From: Fen-1254 sp963769605
Lineage (GTDB): Bacteria; Bacteroidota; Ignavibacteria; UBA10030
DNA: 64,000 bases
NCBI GenBank assembly: GCA_963769605.1
Contig: CAVYML010000002.1
Span: 434,001 to 498,000 of the forward strand
Reading direction: 5' to 3'
Shown here: positions 55,961 to 64,000 of the stretch, one piece after another
Layout of the letters: the number at the start of each line of letters is the position of its first letter
Numbering within the stretch: the first letter of the stretch is position 1
Notes under the pieces: model-generated
Database searches by the model: none
Seen by the model: only the letters and a program-made list of their open reading frames with translations
Told to the model about the DNA's origin: nothing
Position numbers and translations under genes: made by a program

Positions 55961-57123
55961 AACCCCTCTATCTCATTCGCCTCAAACCGCTGAGCAGTTT
56001 CTATTTCGGCAGCGAACGAAATTTTCAAGACGGCGAAAGCTATCTTGCCCGCTCGCTTCGCTTTCCGCAGCAAACAACATTGCTCGGCGTGCTGCGGTAT
56101 AAATTGCTCCAGGCATACGGACTTCTTGATTCTCACAATTATGGCAGGGCTGCCGGGAATGATGCGGAAAAATATATCGGCCCGGAAAGCTTTTCCGCAA
56201 ACCAACATGCAGTACAGAAGGAGTACGGAGCCATTATAAGTATCTCGCCTCTGTTTCTTATGAAAAGAGACGAACTATTCTATCCGGGGAATATGGATCA
56301 TACCTATACGTTTGTGAAGGATGACCCCGGCAGTTCTATAACAGACCAGCAGCGCGGATTTATACCCGCAATGAGAGGACATGATGCAAAGTATCCTGAA
56401 CCTGAGTGCATGGTATCGAATAAGGGCTCACGGATCGAGCTTGAGAAGATATTCCAGGACGTACCGCAAGTAGGCAGCTTTAAAACTAAACGGAGATTTC
56501 AAAATCGTAGCTCCGCTGATGATGAAAAAGAAAAAGGATTTTATAAACAAATTTCGTATTGCTTCAAAGAACGCGATTGGCAGTTTGCATTTCTCGCGGA
56601 TCTGGAAGAAAATGCTGCACAAAAACTTTGTGAGTATTTAAAGGATGGCGGCGCGGTCACTCACATTGGCGGCGAGCGAAGCCCCTTTAATTTCTCGATG
56701 AAGAAATGCGATGAAGGATTTCTTTCGCTGCCTGCTCATACCGTGTATGATACCGGCTCTGCGTTGACGAATTACACAAAAGCAATTCTTCTTTCGGAGG
56801 CCTATGTCGAAGATCCGATCTACGAATATTGCGATTTTGCCTTTACCGATACGGTCGATTTCCGTTTTCTTGAAACGTCTGTCCTGAGGACGAAGAATTA
56901 TCACCGTCTCTGGACGGAAAAGTCGAAAGACGATTCCGCAGTTAGGAAAAGCGAAACAAAATACAACTTGTTCCAGCGAGGTTCCGTCTTTTACATAACG
57001 GAGAATAAAATAGAAGAATTCAAACAGGCAATGGAAAAGCCGAAAGCATTCCGGCAAATCGGCTGCAATAGTTATGTAACGGTCAACTCAACTGTGCAGC
57101 TTCACTCTTGGATCATGGAGTAA
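55957..57123 (+). CDS. cmr3: Type III-B Cmr3 (Cas5-like)
   Basis: 388 residues. The N-terminus (YLIRLKPLSSFYFGSERNFQ, then PQQTTLLGVLRYKLLQ) is typical of Cmr3, which binds the 5' handle of the crRNA and Cas10. A glycine-rich loop (THIGGERSPFN) is near residue 240. It overlaps cmr2 by 4 bases and is followed by cmr4 after 4 bases, so the whole module is one operon. Confidence 0.92.
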   Translation: MKPLYLIRLKPLSSFYFGSERNFQDGESYLARSLRFPQQTTLLGVLRYKLLQAYGLLDSHNYGRAAGNDAEKYIGPESFSANQHAVQKEYGAIISISPLFLMKRDELFYPGNMDHTYTFVKDDPGSSITDQQRGFIPAMRGHDAKYPEPECMVSNKGSRIELEKIFQDVPQVGSFKTKRRFQNRSSADDEKEKGFYKQISYCFKERDWQFAFLADLEENAAQKLCEYLKDGGAVTHIGGERSPFNFSMKKCDEGFLSLPAHTVYDTGSALTNYTKAILLSEAYVEDPIYEYCDFAFTDTVDFRFLETSVLRTKNYHRLWTEKSKDDSAVRKSETKYNLFQRGSVFYITENKIEEFKQAMEKPKAFRQIGCNSYVTVNSTVQLHSWIME

Positions 57124-57127
57124 CACT

Positions 57128-57997
57128 ATGAAAACAATCACCGACCTTTATGTTCTTCGCTGCATCACTAATTTGCATGCCGGTTCCGGCGACAGCAATT
57201 ACGGCATTGTGGATAAGGAAGTTCAGCGCGACCCTGTCGATACGTTTCCCATCGTTCATTCGACTAGCTTAAAAGGCGCCTTCCGGGAACAATTTGATGC
57301 TTTCAAAGAAGATGGGGGAGTTATAACTCAAAAAGGGATTGACGAAATCTTCGGCACTGACAGCAAAGCGCCCGATGTTAAACCGGAAAGTTTTAGAGCC
57401 GGGCAATACTTCTTTTACCCGGCACAGTTGCTTTTCTATCCGGTACGAAGCAATGTCAGACCGTTTTTTTATGCAACATCGAAAGAATTGATTCAGAAAT
57501 ATCGAACAGCCATAGAAGATATGAGCATCAATGCTCATATAATACTGGAAGAACAATTCAAACCGCTCCTCAACTTGACCGTGCTCAAAGATCATCCGTT
57601 AACGTTTAAATCCGATAAAATATTCATCGATGAATATGAATCGATAAAGGCAACAATGAATACTGAGCTTGCTTCGGGCATTCTTCCGGAAGAGATCACA
57701 CCGGATAATCTTGCATTATTCTATGATGATGACTTAAAAGAAGTCTGTAAACGTCTTCCTGTTATTGCCCGCAATAATCTGGAAAATGGTATAAGCGCAA
57801 ATCTGTGGTACGAAGAAGTGGTGCCGCGTGAGTCGCAGTTCTATTTCTTTGTCTCTCGACCGGAAACAAGCGATCTATTTGAACAGGGATTAAAACAAGT
57901 GAAACATACATCCCAGATCGGCGGCAATGCATCTGTCGGTTACGGTTTATGTAAACTGAAGAGGATAAAAAGCACGGCGGGAGGCAGCAATGAATAA
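57128..57997 (+). CDS. cmr4: Type III-B Cmr4 (Cas7-like backbone and RNase subunit)
   Basis: 289 residues. The N-terminus has LHAGSGDSNYGIVDKEVQRD, the RAMP loop with a likely catalytic Asp of the target-RNA cleavage site, followed by PIVHSTSLKGAFREQF. The C-terminal glycine-rich loop QIGGNASVGYGLCKLK is present. Several copies form the filament that cuts target RNA at 6-base intervals. The stop overlaps cmr5 by 8 bases. Confidence 0.93.
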   Translation: MKTITDLYVLRCITNLHAGSGDSNYGIVDKEVQRDPVDTFPIVHSTSLKGAFREQFDAFKEDGGVITQKGIDEIFGTDSKAPDVKPESFRAGQYFFYPAQLLFYPVRSNVRPFFYATSKELIQKYRTAIEDMSINAHIILEEQFKPLLNLTVLKDHPLTFKSDKIFIDEYESIKATMNTELASGILPEEITPDNLALFYDDDLKEVCKRLPVIARNNLENGISANLWYEEVVPRESQFYFFVSRPETSDLFEQGLKQVKHTSQIGGNASVGYGLCKLKRIKSTAGGSNE

Positions 57998-58409
57998 AGT
58001 TGACAATCTTTTGGAGTCCGCGCTCGAACTTGCAAAAACATTGCAGACAGAAAAAGATTCCGGCAAGATCGATAAAAAGGTAAAGTCGGATATATCGTCT
58101 TTCGGAACAGCAATACAACAATGTGGACTAATTCCTGCCGTGGCGATGTTTTCCAACACAAACTCCGAATCGGGAAAGCGGAATGTGAAAATGCTCAACA
58201 TTATCTATGCCTTGTTATATGGTGACATTGAAGGTAAAACGGATGAACAACTTAAATCTCAGCCGCTCCTTTTACAGGTTGTTTTGAAGAATAGAGAAGA
58301 TAAGACGATGTCGAATACAATGCGCTATGAAACCATGCAGGCATGCATTGCGCTGAAACTGGCGGTGCGCACATTCAAGCTGGAGGAGGTGAACGATGCC
58401 AACTCCTAA
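57990..58409 (+). CDS. cmr5: Type III-B Cmr5 (small subunit)
   Basis: 139 residues, helical, with the Cmr5 pattern: DNLLESALELAKTLQ at the N-terminus, KSDISSFGTAIQQCGLIPAVAMF in the middle and METMQACIALKLAVRTFKLEE-like helices at the end (YETMQACIALKLAVRTF). It forms the minor filament beside Cmr4. The end overlaps cmr6 by 14 bases. Confidence 0.88.
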   Translation: MNKVDNLLESALELAKTLQTEKDSGKIDKKVKSDISSFGTAIQQCGLIPAVAMFSNTNSESGKRNVKMLNIIYALLYGDIEGKTDEQLKSQPLLLQVVLKNREDKTMSNTMRYETMQACIALKLAVRTFKLEEVNDANS

Positions 58410-59241
58410 TGTCGGATGGCTTTATTATGTTGACTACTTCCGTCAAGATAACTCTCTTGAGAGTATGAATCTCAATTTCCTTCTCTCGAATAACGACAAG
58501 GAGAAAAAGGATACAGGTAAGTATTTGGCAAATAAGTGTAAGCGAATTTCCGACCTGAAATTAAATACATATTCTTTAGCTATTGATGCGCTGAAACTGC
58601 CGAATCTTACAGATGAAGATCGTTTCACTCTTACAACCACATATCCCGGCCTTTTAATTGGTGCGGGATATGAACATGAACTCCATGTTGATGGCGAGTT
58701 CAAACTTGGCTTTTTCTTCGATTATACCATTGGGCTTCCGGTCATTCCCGGCTCATCGGTTAAAGGCGTGCTCCGTTCAGCATTCATGATACCGGATTTA
58801 ATGAAAGAACTTCTTCCAGGAAAAGATGTGCGAGCGATTGAATTGGAGATCTTTGAAGGTGTTGATTTAGAAAAAACAAAACCCGAAGATTATGTTAATG
58901 AAAATAAGAAAAATTGGAAATATCTCAATTCCTTAAGGAAAGATATCTTCTACGATGCGATTATCAATGGAAGTACTAATAATGGACAGGCATTTCTTGC
59001 AGCCGACTTTATTACGCCCCATAAACATGCCACCGAAAGGAAATTAGATCAATTTGCTAATCCGATTCCACTCCAGTTTATGAAAGTTCTCTCCGCAGTG
59101 GAATTCCTTTTTCAATTTGAAGTGAAAGATAGTAGAAAAGCAGAAATGACACGCGCAGAAAAAGTGAAATTATTTGAAGAAATAATTCGAAACCTCGGAA
59201 TTGGTGCAAAAACAAGGACAGGCTATGGATGGATGAAATAA
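58396..59241 (+). CDS. cmr6: Type III-B Cmr6 (Cas7-like)
   Basis: 281 residues. The RAMP motifs are clear: PGLLIGAGYEHELHVDGEFKL, LPVIPGSSVKGVLRSAF and the C-terminal loop GIGAKTRTGYGWMK. It ends the Cmr filament opposite Cas10. The CRISPR leader begins directly after its stop codon. Confidence 0.93.
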   Translation: MPTPNVGWLYYVDYFRQDNSLESMNLNFLLSNNDKEKKDTGKYLANKCKRISDLKLNTYSLAIDALKLPNLTDEDRFTLTTTYPGLLIGAGYEHELHVDGEFKLGFFFDYTIGLPVIPGSSVKGVLRSAFMIPDLMKELLPGKDVRAIELEIFEGVDLEKTKPEDYVNENKKNWKYLNSLRKDIFYDAIINGSTNNGQAFLAADFITPHKHATERKLDQFANPIPLQFMKVLSAVEFLFQFEVKDSRKAEMTRAEKVKLFEEIIRNLGIGAKTRTGYGWMK

Positions 59242-59367
59242 TGTCGAAAATCTCACAAAAACCCATTCAGAACCTCCGTCAAAAACAGGGTAGGAGGAGA
59301 AAAAATGGATGAGGTTCTGAATATTTCGCTTGTATGTTCTTTGAAATCAATATATTATAGACCAAGA
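59242..59367 (+). promoter_or_regulatory. CRISPR leader with inverted repeat and small ORF
   Basis: 126 bases between cmr6 and the first repeat. ATTCAGAACCTC (59265-59276) and GAGGTTCTGAAT (59311-59322) form a perfect 12-bp inverted repeat. Between them are AGGAGGAG and an ATG at 59305, which would start a 31-codon frame ending within the first CRISPR repeat. The leader is on this side because the degenerate repeat is at the other end of the array. Confidence 0.7.
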
Positions 59368-60975
59368 GTCCGAGAGGACATCTCTACTGGTAGAGGCTGA
59401 AACCATACATAGCCATATTGCATCCGTAGTCTATAGTCCGAGAGGACATCTCTACTGGTAGAGGCTGAAACTCATTCTGCCTATTCAAAATCTTTGATAG
59501 GATTTCTGTCCGAGAGGACATCTCTACTGGTAGAGGCTGAAACAACATGAGATACTGCCATATAGAGGATAATACAGTCCGAGAGGACATCTCTACTGGT
59601 AGAGGCTGAAACTGTTATACTCCTTTAAAAGAACAAATTGAGTCCGTCCGAGAGGACATCTCTACTGGTAGAGGCTGAAACTAAAATATTCTCGCTGCGC
59701 AATCAACTGCAAAGTCCGAGAGGACATCTCTACTGGTAGAGGCTGAAACTAATTAACACAATGTCTTTTCATTGTTGTTATTGTCCGAGAGGACATCTCT
59801 ACTGGTAGAGGCTGAAACCCATAATCCTTTGTGCTAACGACCAAGCTTTGTCCGAGAGGACATCTCTACTGGTAGAGGCTGAAACCCATAGAAGAGAGGG
59901 ATGTTTTTATCGAAACAGTCCGAGAGGACATCTCTACTGGTAGAGGCTGAAACAAACGGTTTAAATCATGCGTTCACTGTAGTAACAGTCCGAGAGGACA
60001 TCTCTACTGGTAGAGGCTGAAACTTTCCAACCGGATCATCGGCGCGCGAAAGATTGTCCGAGAGGACATCTCTACTGGTAGAGGCTGAAACAATGACGTA
60101 TCTTTCTCCACGATTTGTGAAGAGTCCGAGAGGACATCTCTACTGGTAGAGGCTGAAACTATAACTAGAATATCCATTTGATATCATTATAAGTCCGAGA
60201 GGACATCTCTACTGGTAGAGGCTGAAACATAATTAAATCAATACGAGAATGAGAGATAATATGTCCGAGAGGACATCTCTACTGGTAGAGGCTGAAACTT
60301 ATCTTCAAACATCCGCCTTATACTCCCATAGTCCGAGAGGACATCTCTACTGGTAGAGGCTGAAACTGATTATGACAATAAAAATGTTAAAAATCAGTCC
60401 GAGAGGACATCTCTACTGGTAGAGGCTGAAACACATTGCAGGAGGCTCAGCTTATCAGCTCCTTCTTGTCCGAGAGGACATCTCTACTGGTAGAGGCTGA
60501 AACTGTATACGGTCTTAATGACAGTTATGAACTTCTGTCCGAGAGGACATCTCTACTGGTAGAGGCTGAAACTATAGCTTTTGTTGCAAATATATTCAAT
60601 TTAGTCCGAGAGGACATCTCTACTGGTAGAGGCTGAAACCAATCGCTCCAGTTCCGTCGGAATATTGCTGAAAGTCCGAGAGGACATCTCTACTGGTAGA
60701 GGCTGAAACTAACTCCGGCGGGACAAGTTCTCAATTTGGTCCGAGAGGACATCTCTACTGGTAGAGGCTGAAACCTTATGTTCATCGCCGAACTTCTGGA
60801 ACATCTGTCCGAGAGGACATCTCTACTGGTAGAGGCTGAAACAGTATATTTGGCAGCGAAGAGAGACATTAGCCGGTCCGAAAGGACATCTCTACTGGTA
60901 GAGGCTGAAACAGTGTCGAATTGATATGAATTTTGATAAGTCTGAGAGGACATCTCTACCGGTAGAGATTTATTT
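59368..60975 (+). CRISPR. CRISPR array, 24 repeats of 36 bp, 23 spacers
   Basis: Twenty-two repeats (59368-59403 to 60807-60842) look identical. Repeat 23 (60876) has one change (GTCCGAAAGG) and the last (60940-60975) is degenerate after about 29 bases. Spacers are 28-36 bases, mostly 31-34. The repeat contains two palindromes, GTCCGAGAGGAC and CTCTACTGGTAGAG, and ends with GGCTGAAAC, so processing by Cas6 would leave an 8-base handle GCTGAAAC. The array is on the same strand as the cmr genes, and the degenerate end marks the side farthest from the leader. Confidence 0.97.
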
Positions 60976-61043
60976 TATAGTCTTGGCTTCCTTAAAAGTT
61001 TTAAAAAGCTAAACAAAGGAAAAAACATCGTGATGGATTTACG

Positions 61044-63690
61044 ATGAGCATCGAAGTTTCCGACCAATTAAAGAAACTTCGCTGGTATAAAGTTTCAACG
61101 GAGCTTGTCAACATAAGACAGGTGTCGTCTGCGTCGGCACACCCGATTTCTGTTGTCGAAGCAATCATAAAATATACATCTTCGCTTGCTTTCCCCGGTG
61201 TAGAAAAAGATTCTCAACCGAACATCTTTTTTCATATAACCGGAAAAAGCCATACCTACAAGATTCGCCAGGGAGACCGCTTGCCTGTAGAAATAATGTT
61301 CACCCGATGCAGTGCAGAGCAGGTTTCGCAATGGCGCCGGTCTTTTGCAGAATATCTTGCAACTCCGGAGGGCGGAATAAATTACCAAATTTCCGTTTTG
61401 GGCGATATCGAGGAACGGAATATCGAATGCCTCTGTAATGATAGATCGTTCTCTACTTCCGAAATATGCCTGCAATTTGCAATTCCGTTGCCCTTTACCG
61501 TCAAAAAAGGAAGAGACAATACATATATCGACAAACAGCAGTTTGTGGAATTATATGAAAAGAGATTCAAACAACTCTTTGGCGAGGATGTCCTCTATAA
61601 AAACGACGGAGATAATTTTTCCATTCTTCCATACTACTGGCGCTATACGGAGATCAAACACGCTTCGGTATCCCGGTCCGGAACAACCCAATACATCAAT
61701 GGTTGCGTTGGCCCGCTTTACATCAAAGGAGCATTTAAAAGCTTTATCCCGTTGCTTCTCTTAGGTTCCGAGCTTCATACCGGCACAAAGCTTCCCAATA
61801 GTCAGGGATATTATTCCATACCGCCGGTTTCTCCGGCATATTTCCATAAATTCTTTCCCGCGATCAAGGCTCTGCTTCCGGTGGTCAATAATGTCCTCGA
61901 AACAAATGATGCCGCCGCAGAAAGTATTGCAGGTTCTCACGGAATGAACATAACCGGAAAAGAATATGCAGAAACTCTTTGCACCGCGTTAGCGCAGGAG
62001 ACGTATTTATCTTCTCCCAATACGGCATTTACCGTCCGGAAAAAAGATGGAACCAACCGTCTTATCGAGTCGCTGCATGCACAAGACCTGATTGTGCATC
62101 AGTATGTATTCAAAACCATTGCGGAAATATTAGATCGGTTCTTTGAAGAAGGATCCATCGGTTTCCGGAAAGGAATTTCCCGGCAAAAAGCGGTCGAGAT
62201 GGTGCAATCTGCGCTGGCAGAAGGGTACACGTATGTTATTGAATCGGATATAGAAGACTTCTTTCCTTCCGTAGAACTCGATGTTCTGGAAGGTCTCCTT
62301 GAAAATTCTCTGCCGGAGGAAGACCGATTGCTCAAGAATCTTCTTAAAAAACTAATCCATACAGGATATGTGCTCGACGGCAGCTTTGTTGAAAGAAACA
62401 AAGGGCTTGCACAGGGAAGCCCGCTTTCGCCTCTACTTGCAAACCTTTACCTCGATTCATTCGACGAACAGGCGGAACAATGGAATGTAAAGATGATTCG
62501 GTACGCGGATGATTTCATCATCCTGACAAAAACAAAAGAGGACGCAACGGAAGTATTATCTAAGACGGAAGTTTCGCTTTCCAAGCTCGGCCTCAAAATC
62601 AAAAAGAAAAAAACATCTATCGTCGCTATTAAAGACGGTTTCCAATTCCTTGGAATAAAGTTCGCCGGATCGGAAGCCGCCATCGAACCGGAGGAAAATC
62701 TCCGCAAGTTTAGAAAACCTCTTTACATAACAGAACCGTTTCTGTTTCTCTCGCTAAACGGTGAAGCTCTCGACATACGCCGGCAGGGGAAAGTGATAGA
62801 AACTATTCCCGTCCGGCGCATTAGCGAAATTATTGTTATGGAGAAGGCAAGTTTCTCCACCGCTCTTAATGCGAAAATGCACGGAAGAAAATATCCCTCT
62901 CACAGTTACGCTGAATTCCGGCTATTACATTACAACCGTTAAACCTGATTCGAAGCGATATTACGATATATCCTTCCGGCATGGACAGAAATATTCTTCT
63001 CTCACGGAAACGGAAATACTCTCTTTTGCAAAGGAATTTGCGGCGGCGAAAATTAAAAATTATGTCGCATTGTTCCGTCAAAAATTTAAGAAAGGACAAT
63101 ATCGGTTTCTGAACCAGTTGGAAGATACGACAAAGGATATCTATGCGGCCGCAACCGTAAACGAAGTGCGCGGGTACGAAGGCATTGCGGCAAAGAATAT
63201 TTACAAAAACATGAACGATCTCATAGACAACCCGTCTTTTCATATTAAAAAGCGGGATCGAAAAAATCCCGACAGGATAAACTCTTTGATCAATTTCGGT
63301 CATTATCTTATGTTCTCGCGCATTAATGCTACTGTAAGAGCCATGGGTTTGAATCCATATCTCGGATTCCTTCATGCCCCGGCAGACGACTATGAATCGT
63401 TTGTGTGCGATGTACAGGAATTATTCCGTGCGCGGATAGACCGGTTTCTTATCCGCATCATCAATTTGAAGGTTATTGCAGAACAAGATTTCGTTGAAAC
63501 GGATCGGGGAGCATACCTGACCCACGAGGCAAAAGTAAAATTTCTCGACAAATTTGAATACGAGATGGAGCGAAAAGGCTCGGAGGAACTCTTGCCACTT
63601 TCCGATGAGATTTACACACAAATTTATCTCTTCAAAAAATGGGTATTTGATGGAACATCGCCCACCTTCTATAATTGGAGGGTTCAATGA
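61044..63690 (+). pseudogene. Cas6-reverse transcriptase-Cas1 fusion, interrupted by a frameshift
   Basis: The protein, with the frame restored, has about 880 residues in three parts. Residues 1-280 are Cas6-like, ending in GPLYIKGAFKSFIPLLLLGSE with a glycine-rich loop. Residues about 310-555 are a group II intron-type reverse transcriptase: GSIGFRKGISRQKAVEM, ESDIEDFFPSV, AQGSPLSPLLANLYLD and the catalytic YADD at 487-490. From about 565 comes Cas1 (ITEPFLFLSLNGEALDIRRQG). The frame breaks at 62874-62877 (AAAA, one A too many) within TALNAK. The next frame continues as CTEENIPLTVTLNSGYYITT and carries the Cas1 catalytic residues: Glu in GYEGIAAK, His in GFLHAPADD, Asp/Glu in CDVQELF. The Cas2 start overlaps its stop. 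Confidence 0.88.
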
Positions 63691-63971
63691 AAGGCGCTGC
63701 CGACTATGCCGTTGTATATGATATATCTTCCGATTCCGAGCGATTAAAAGTCAATAAAGTATTGGAAGGTTTTGGTTTTAGAGTGCAGAAAAGCGTCTTT
63801 GAATGCAGGATGAATAGAAAGGCGAAAATCGAGTTAATTGATGCTTTAGATAAATTGGACATCAAGACGGGATTTATTAAGGTCTACAGGCTGGAATATC
63901 AAAGCAAAACGGATGTTATTGGCAAGGAGAAAGAAAAGAATATCGATGGTAAAAATGCGTTCATTATTTAG
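63687..63971 (+). CDS. cas2: CRISPR-associated endonuclease-like protein Cas2
   Basis: 94 residues (ATG at 63687, overlapping the Cas1 stop codon by 3 bases). VVYDISSDSERLKVNKVL, then GFRVQKSVFECRM, and the C-terminal KVYRLEY are typical of Cas2, which forms the integrase with Cas1. With the RT fused to Cas1 this module could acquire spacers from RNA. A leader-like motif follows within 20 bases. Confidence 0.93.
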   Translation: MKGAADYAVVYDISSDSERLKVNKVLEGFGFRVQKSVFECRMNRKAKIELIDALDKLDIKTGFIKVYRLEYQSKTDVIGKEKEKNIDGKNAFII

Positions 63972-64000
63972 GACATTCAGAACCTACCCCAAAATTGCTC

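Noticed and set aside
60436..60953. Open reading frames across the CRISPR array
   Set aside because: They arise because the 36-bp repeat is open in certain frames; both strands show repeated peptide copies of the repeat and no independent coding signal.

Overview
The window looks like a chromosomal segment of a Gram-negative bacterium, probably from the Bacteroidota/Chlorobiota/Ignavibacteriota (FCB) side. The evidence is a Kdo-activating enzyme (KdsB), several lipoproteins, a secretin, a NamZ-type (DUF1343) peptidoglycan enzyme and a Bacteroidota-like CorA/DHH-linked type III CRISPR system. The exact lineage cannot be fixed from this sequence alone. Most housekeeping genes are intact and tightly packed.

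Layout: (1) 3-1826, the 3' part of an APC-type permease. (2) 2069-15627, a type IV pilus/type II secretion-like operon behind a good sigma70-type promoter: GspF/PilC, GspE/PilB, a frameshifted PilT-like ATPase, a PilM-PilN-like fusion, a PilO-like protein, a secretin and a 1624-residue putative lipoprotein with 13 tandem domains. (3) 15706-23823, a minus-strand block with hemL, hemB, a GT-C-like membrane protein with a TPR-like tail, family 5 uracil-DNA glycosylase, an alpha/beta hydrolase and citrate synthase. Its intergenic gaps carry unusual 7- and 8-bp tandem repeats. (4) 24160-32974, small accessory genes, then namZ-like, plsC-like, gatC, kdsB, pyrG and a TPR lipoprotein. (5) 33000-35680, a gene-poor stretch with a transposase fragment, a small glycine-zipper protein and a hydrolase lipoprotein. 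(6) 35677-38565, a pyrR-pyrB-pyrC operon led by a recognisable PyrR-binding RNA loop and a terminator. (7) 38679-47700, a DUF4783-like protein, a very large sensor kinase, pgeF, glmS, an SDR enzyme and an acyl-CoA dehydrogenase, closed by a terminator. (8) tRNA-Phe(GAA) at 47813-47888.

Everything right of the tRNA is accessory. An IS21-family remnant (two end repeats plus a truncated istA) is fused to the 3' end of a type I restriction gene (hsdR). Then comes a large type III-B CRISPR-Cas locus: a CorA-like membrane protein, a decayed DHH phosphodiesterase, cmr1 to cmr6 with an HD-less Cas10 (Cmr2), a CRISPR array of 24 repeats, a Cas6-reverse transcriptase-Cas1 fusion and cas2. This gene set matches the layout in which Cas10 makes SAM-AMP, a CorA channel is the effector and a DHH (NrN) enzyme removes the signal, here joined to an RT-dependent spacer-acquisition module. 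The DHH gene carries at least three lesions, and cmr1 and cas6-RT-cas1 each carry one frameshift. Either the locus is decaying or the assembly has single-base errors; this is the main question to settle.

The most interesting items are the RT-Cas1 plus CorA/DHH type III-B locus and its broken parts, the CRISPR leader with a 12-bp inverted repeat around a small ORF and a recurrence of the leader motif after cas2, the PyrR loop that also covers a Shine-Dalgarno sequence, the intergenic heptamer repeats, and the repeat lipoprotein at the end of the secretion operon.
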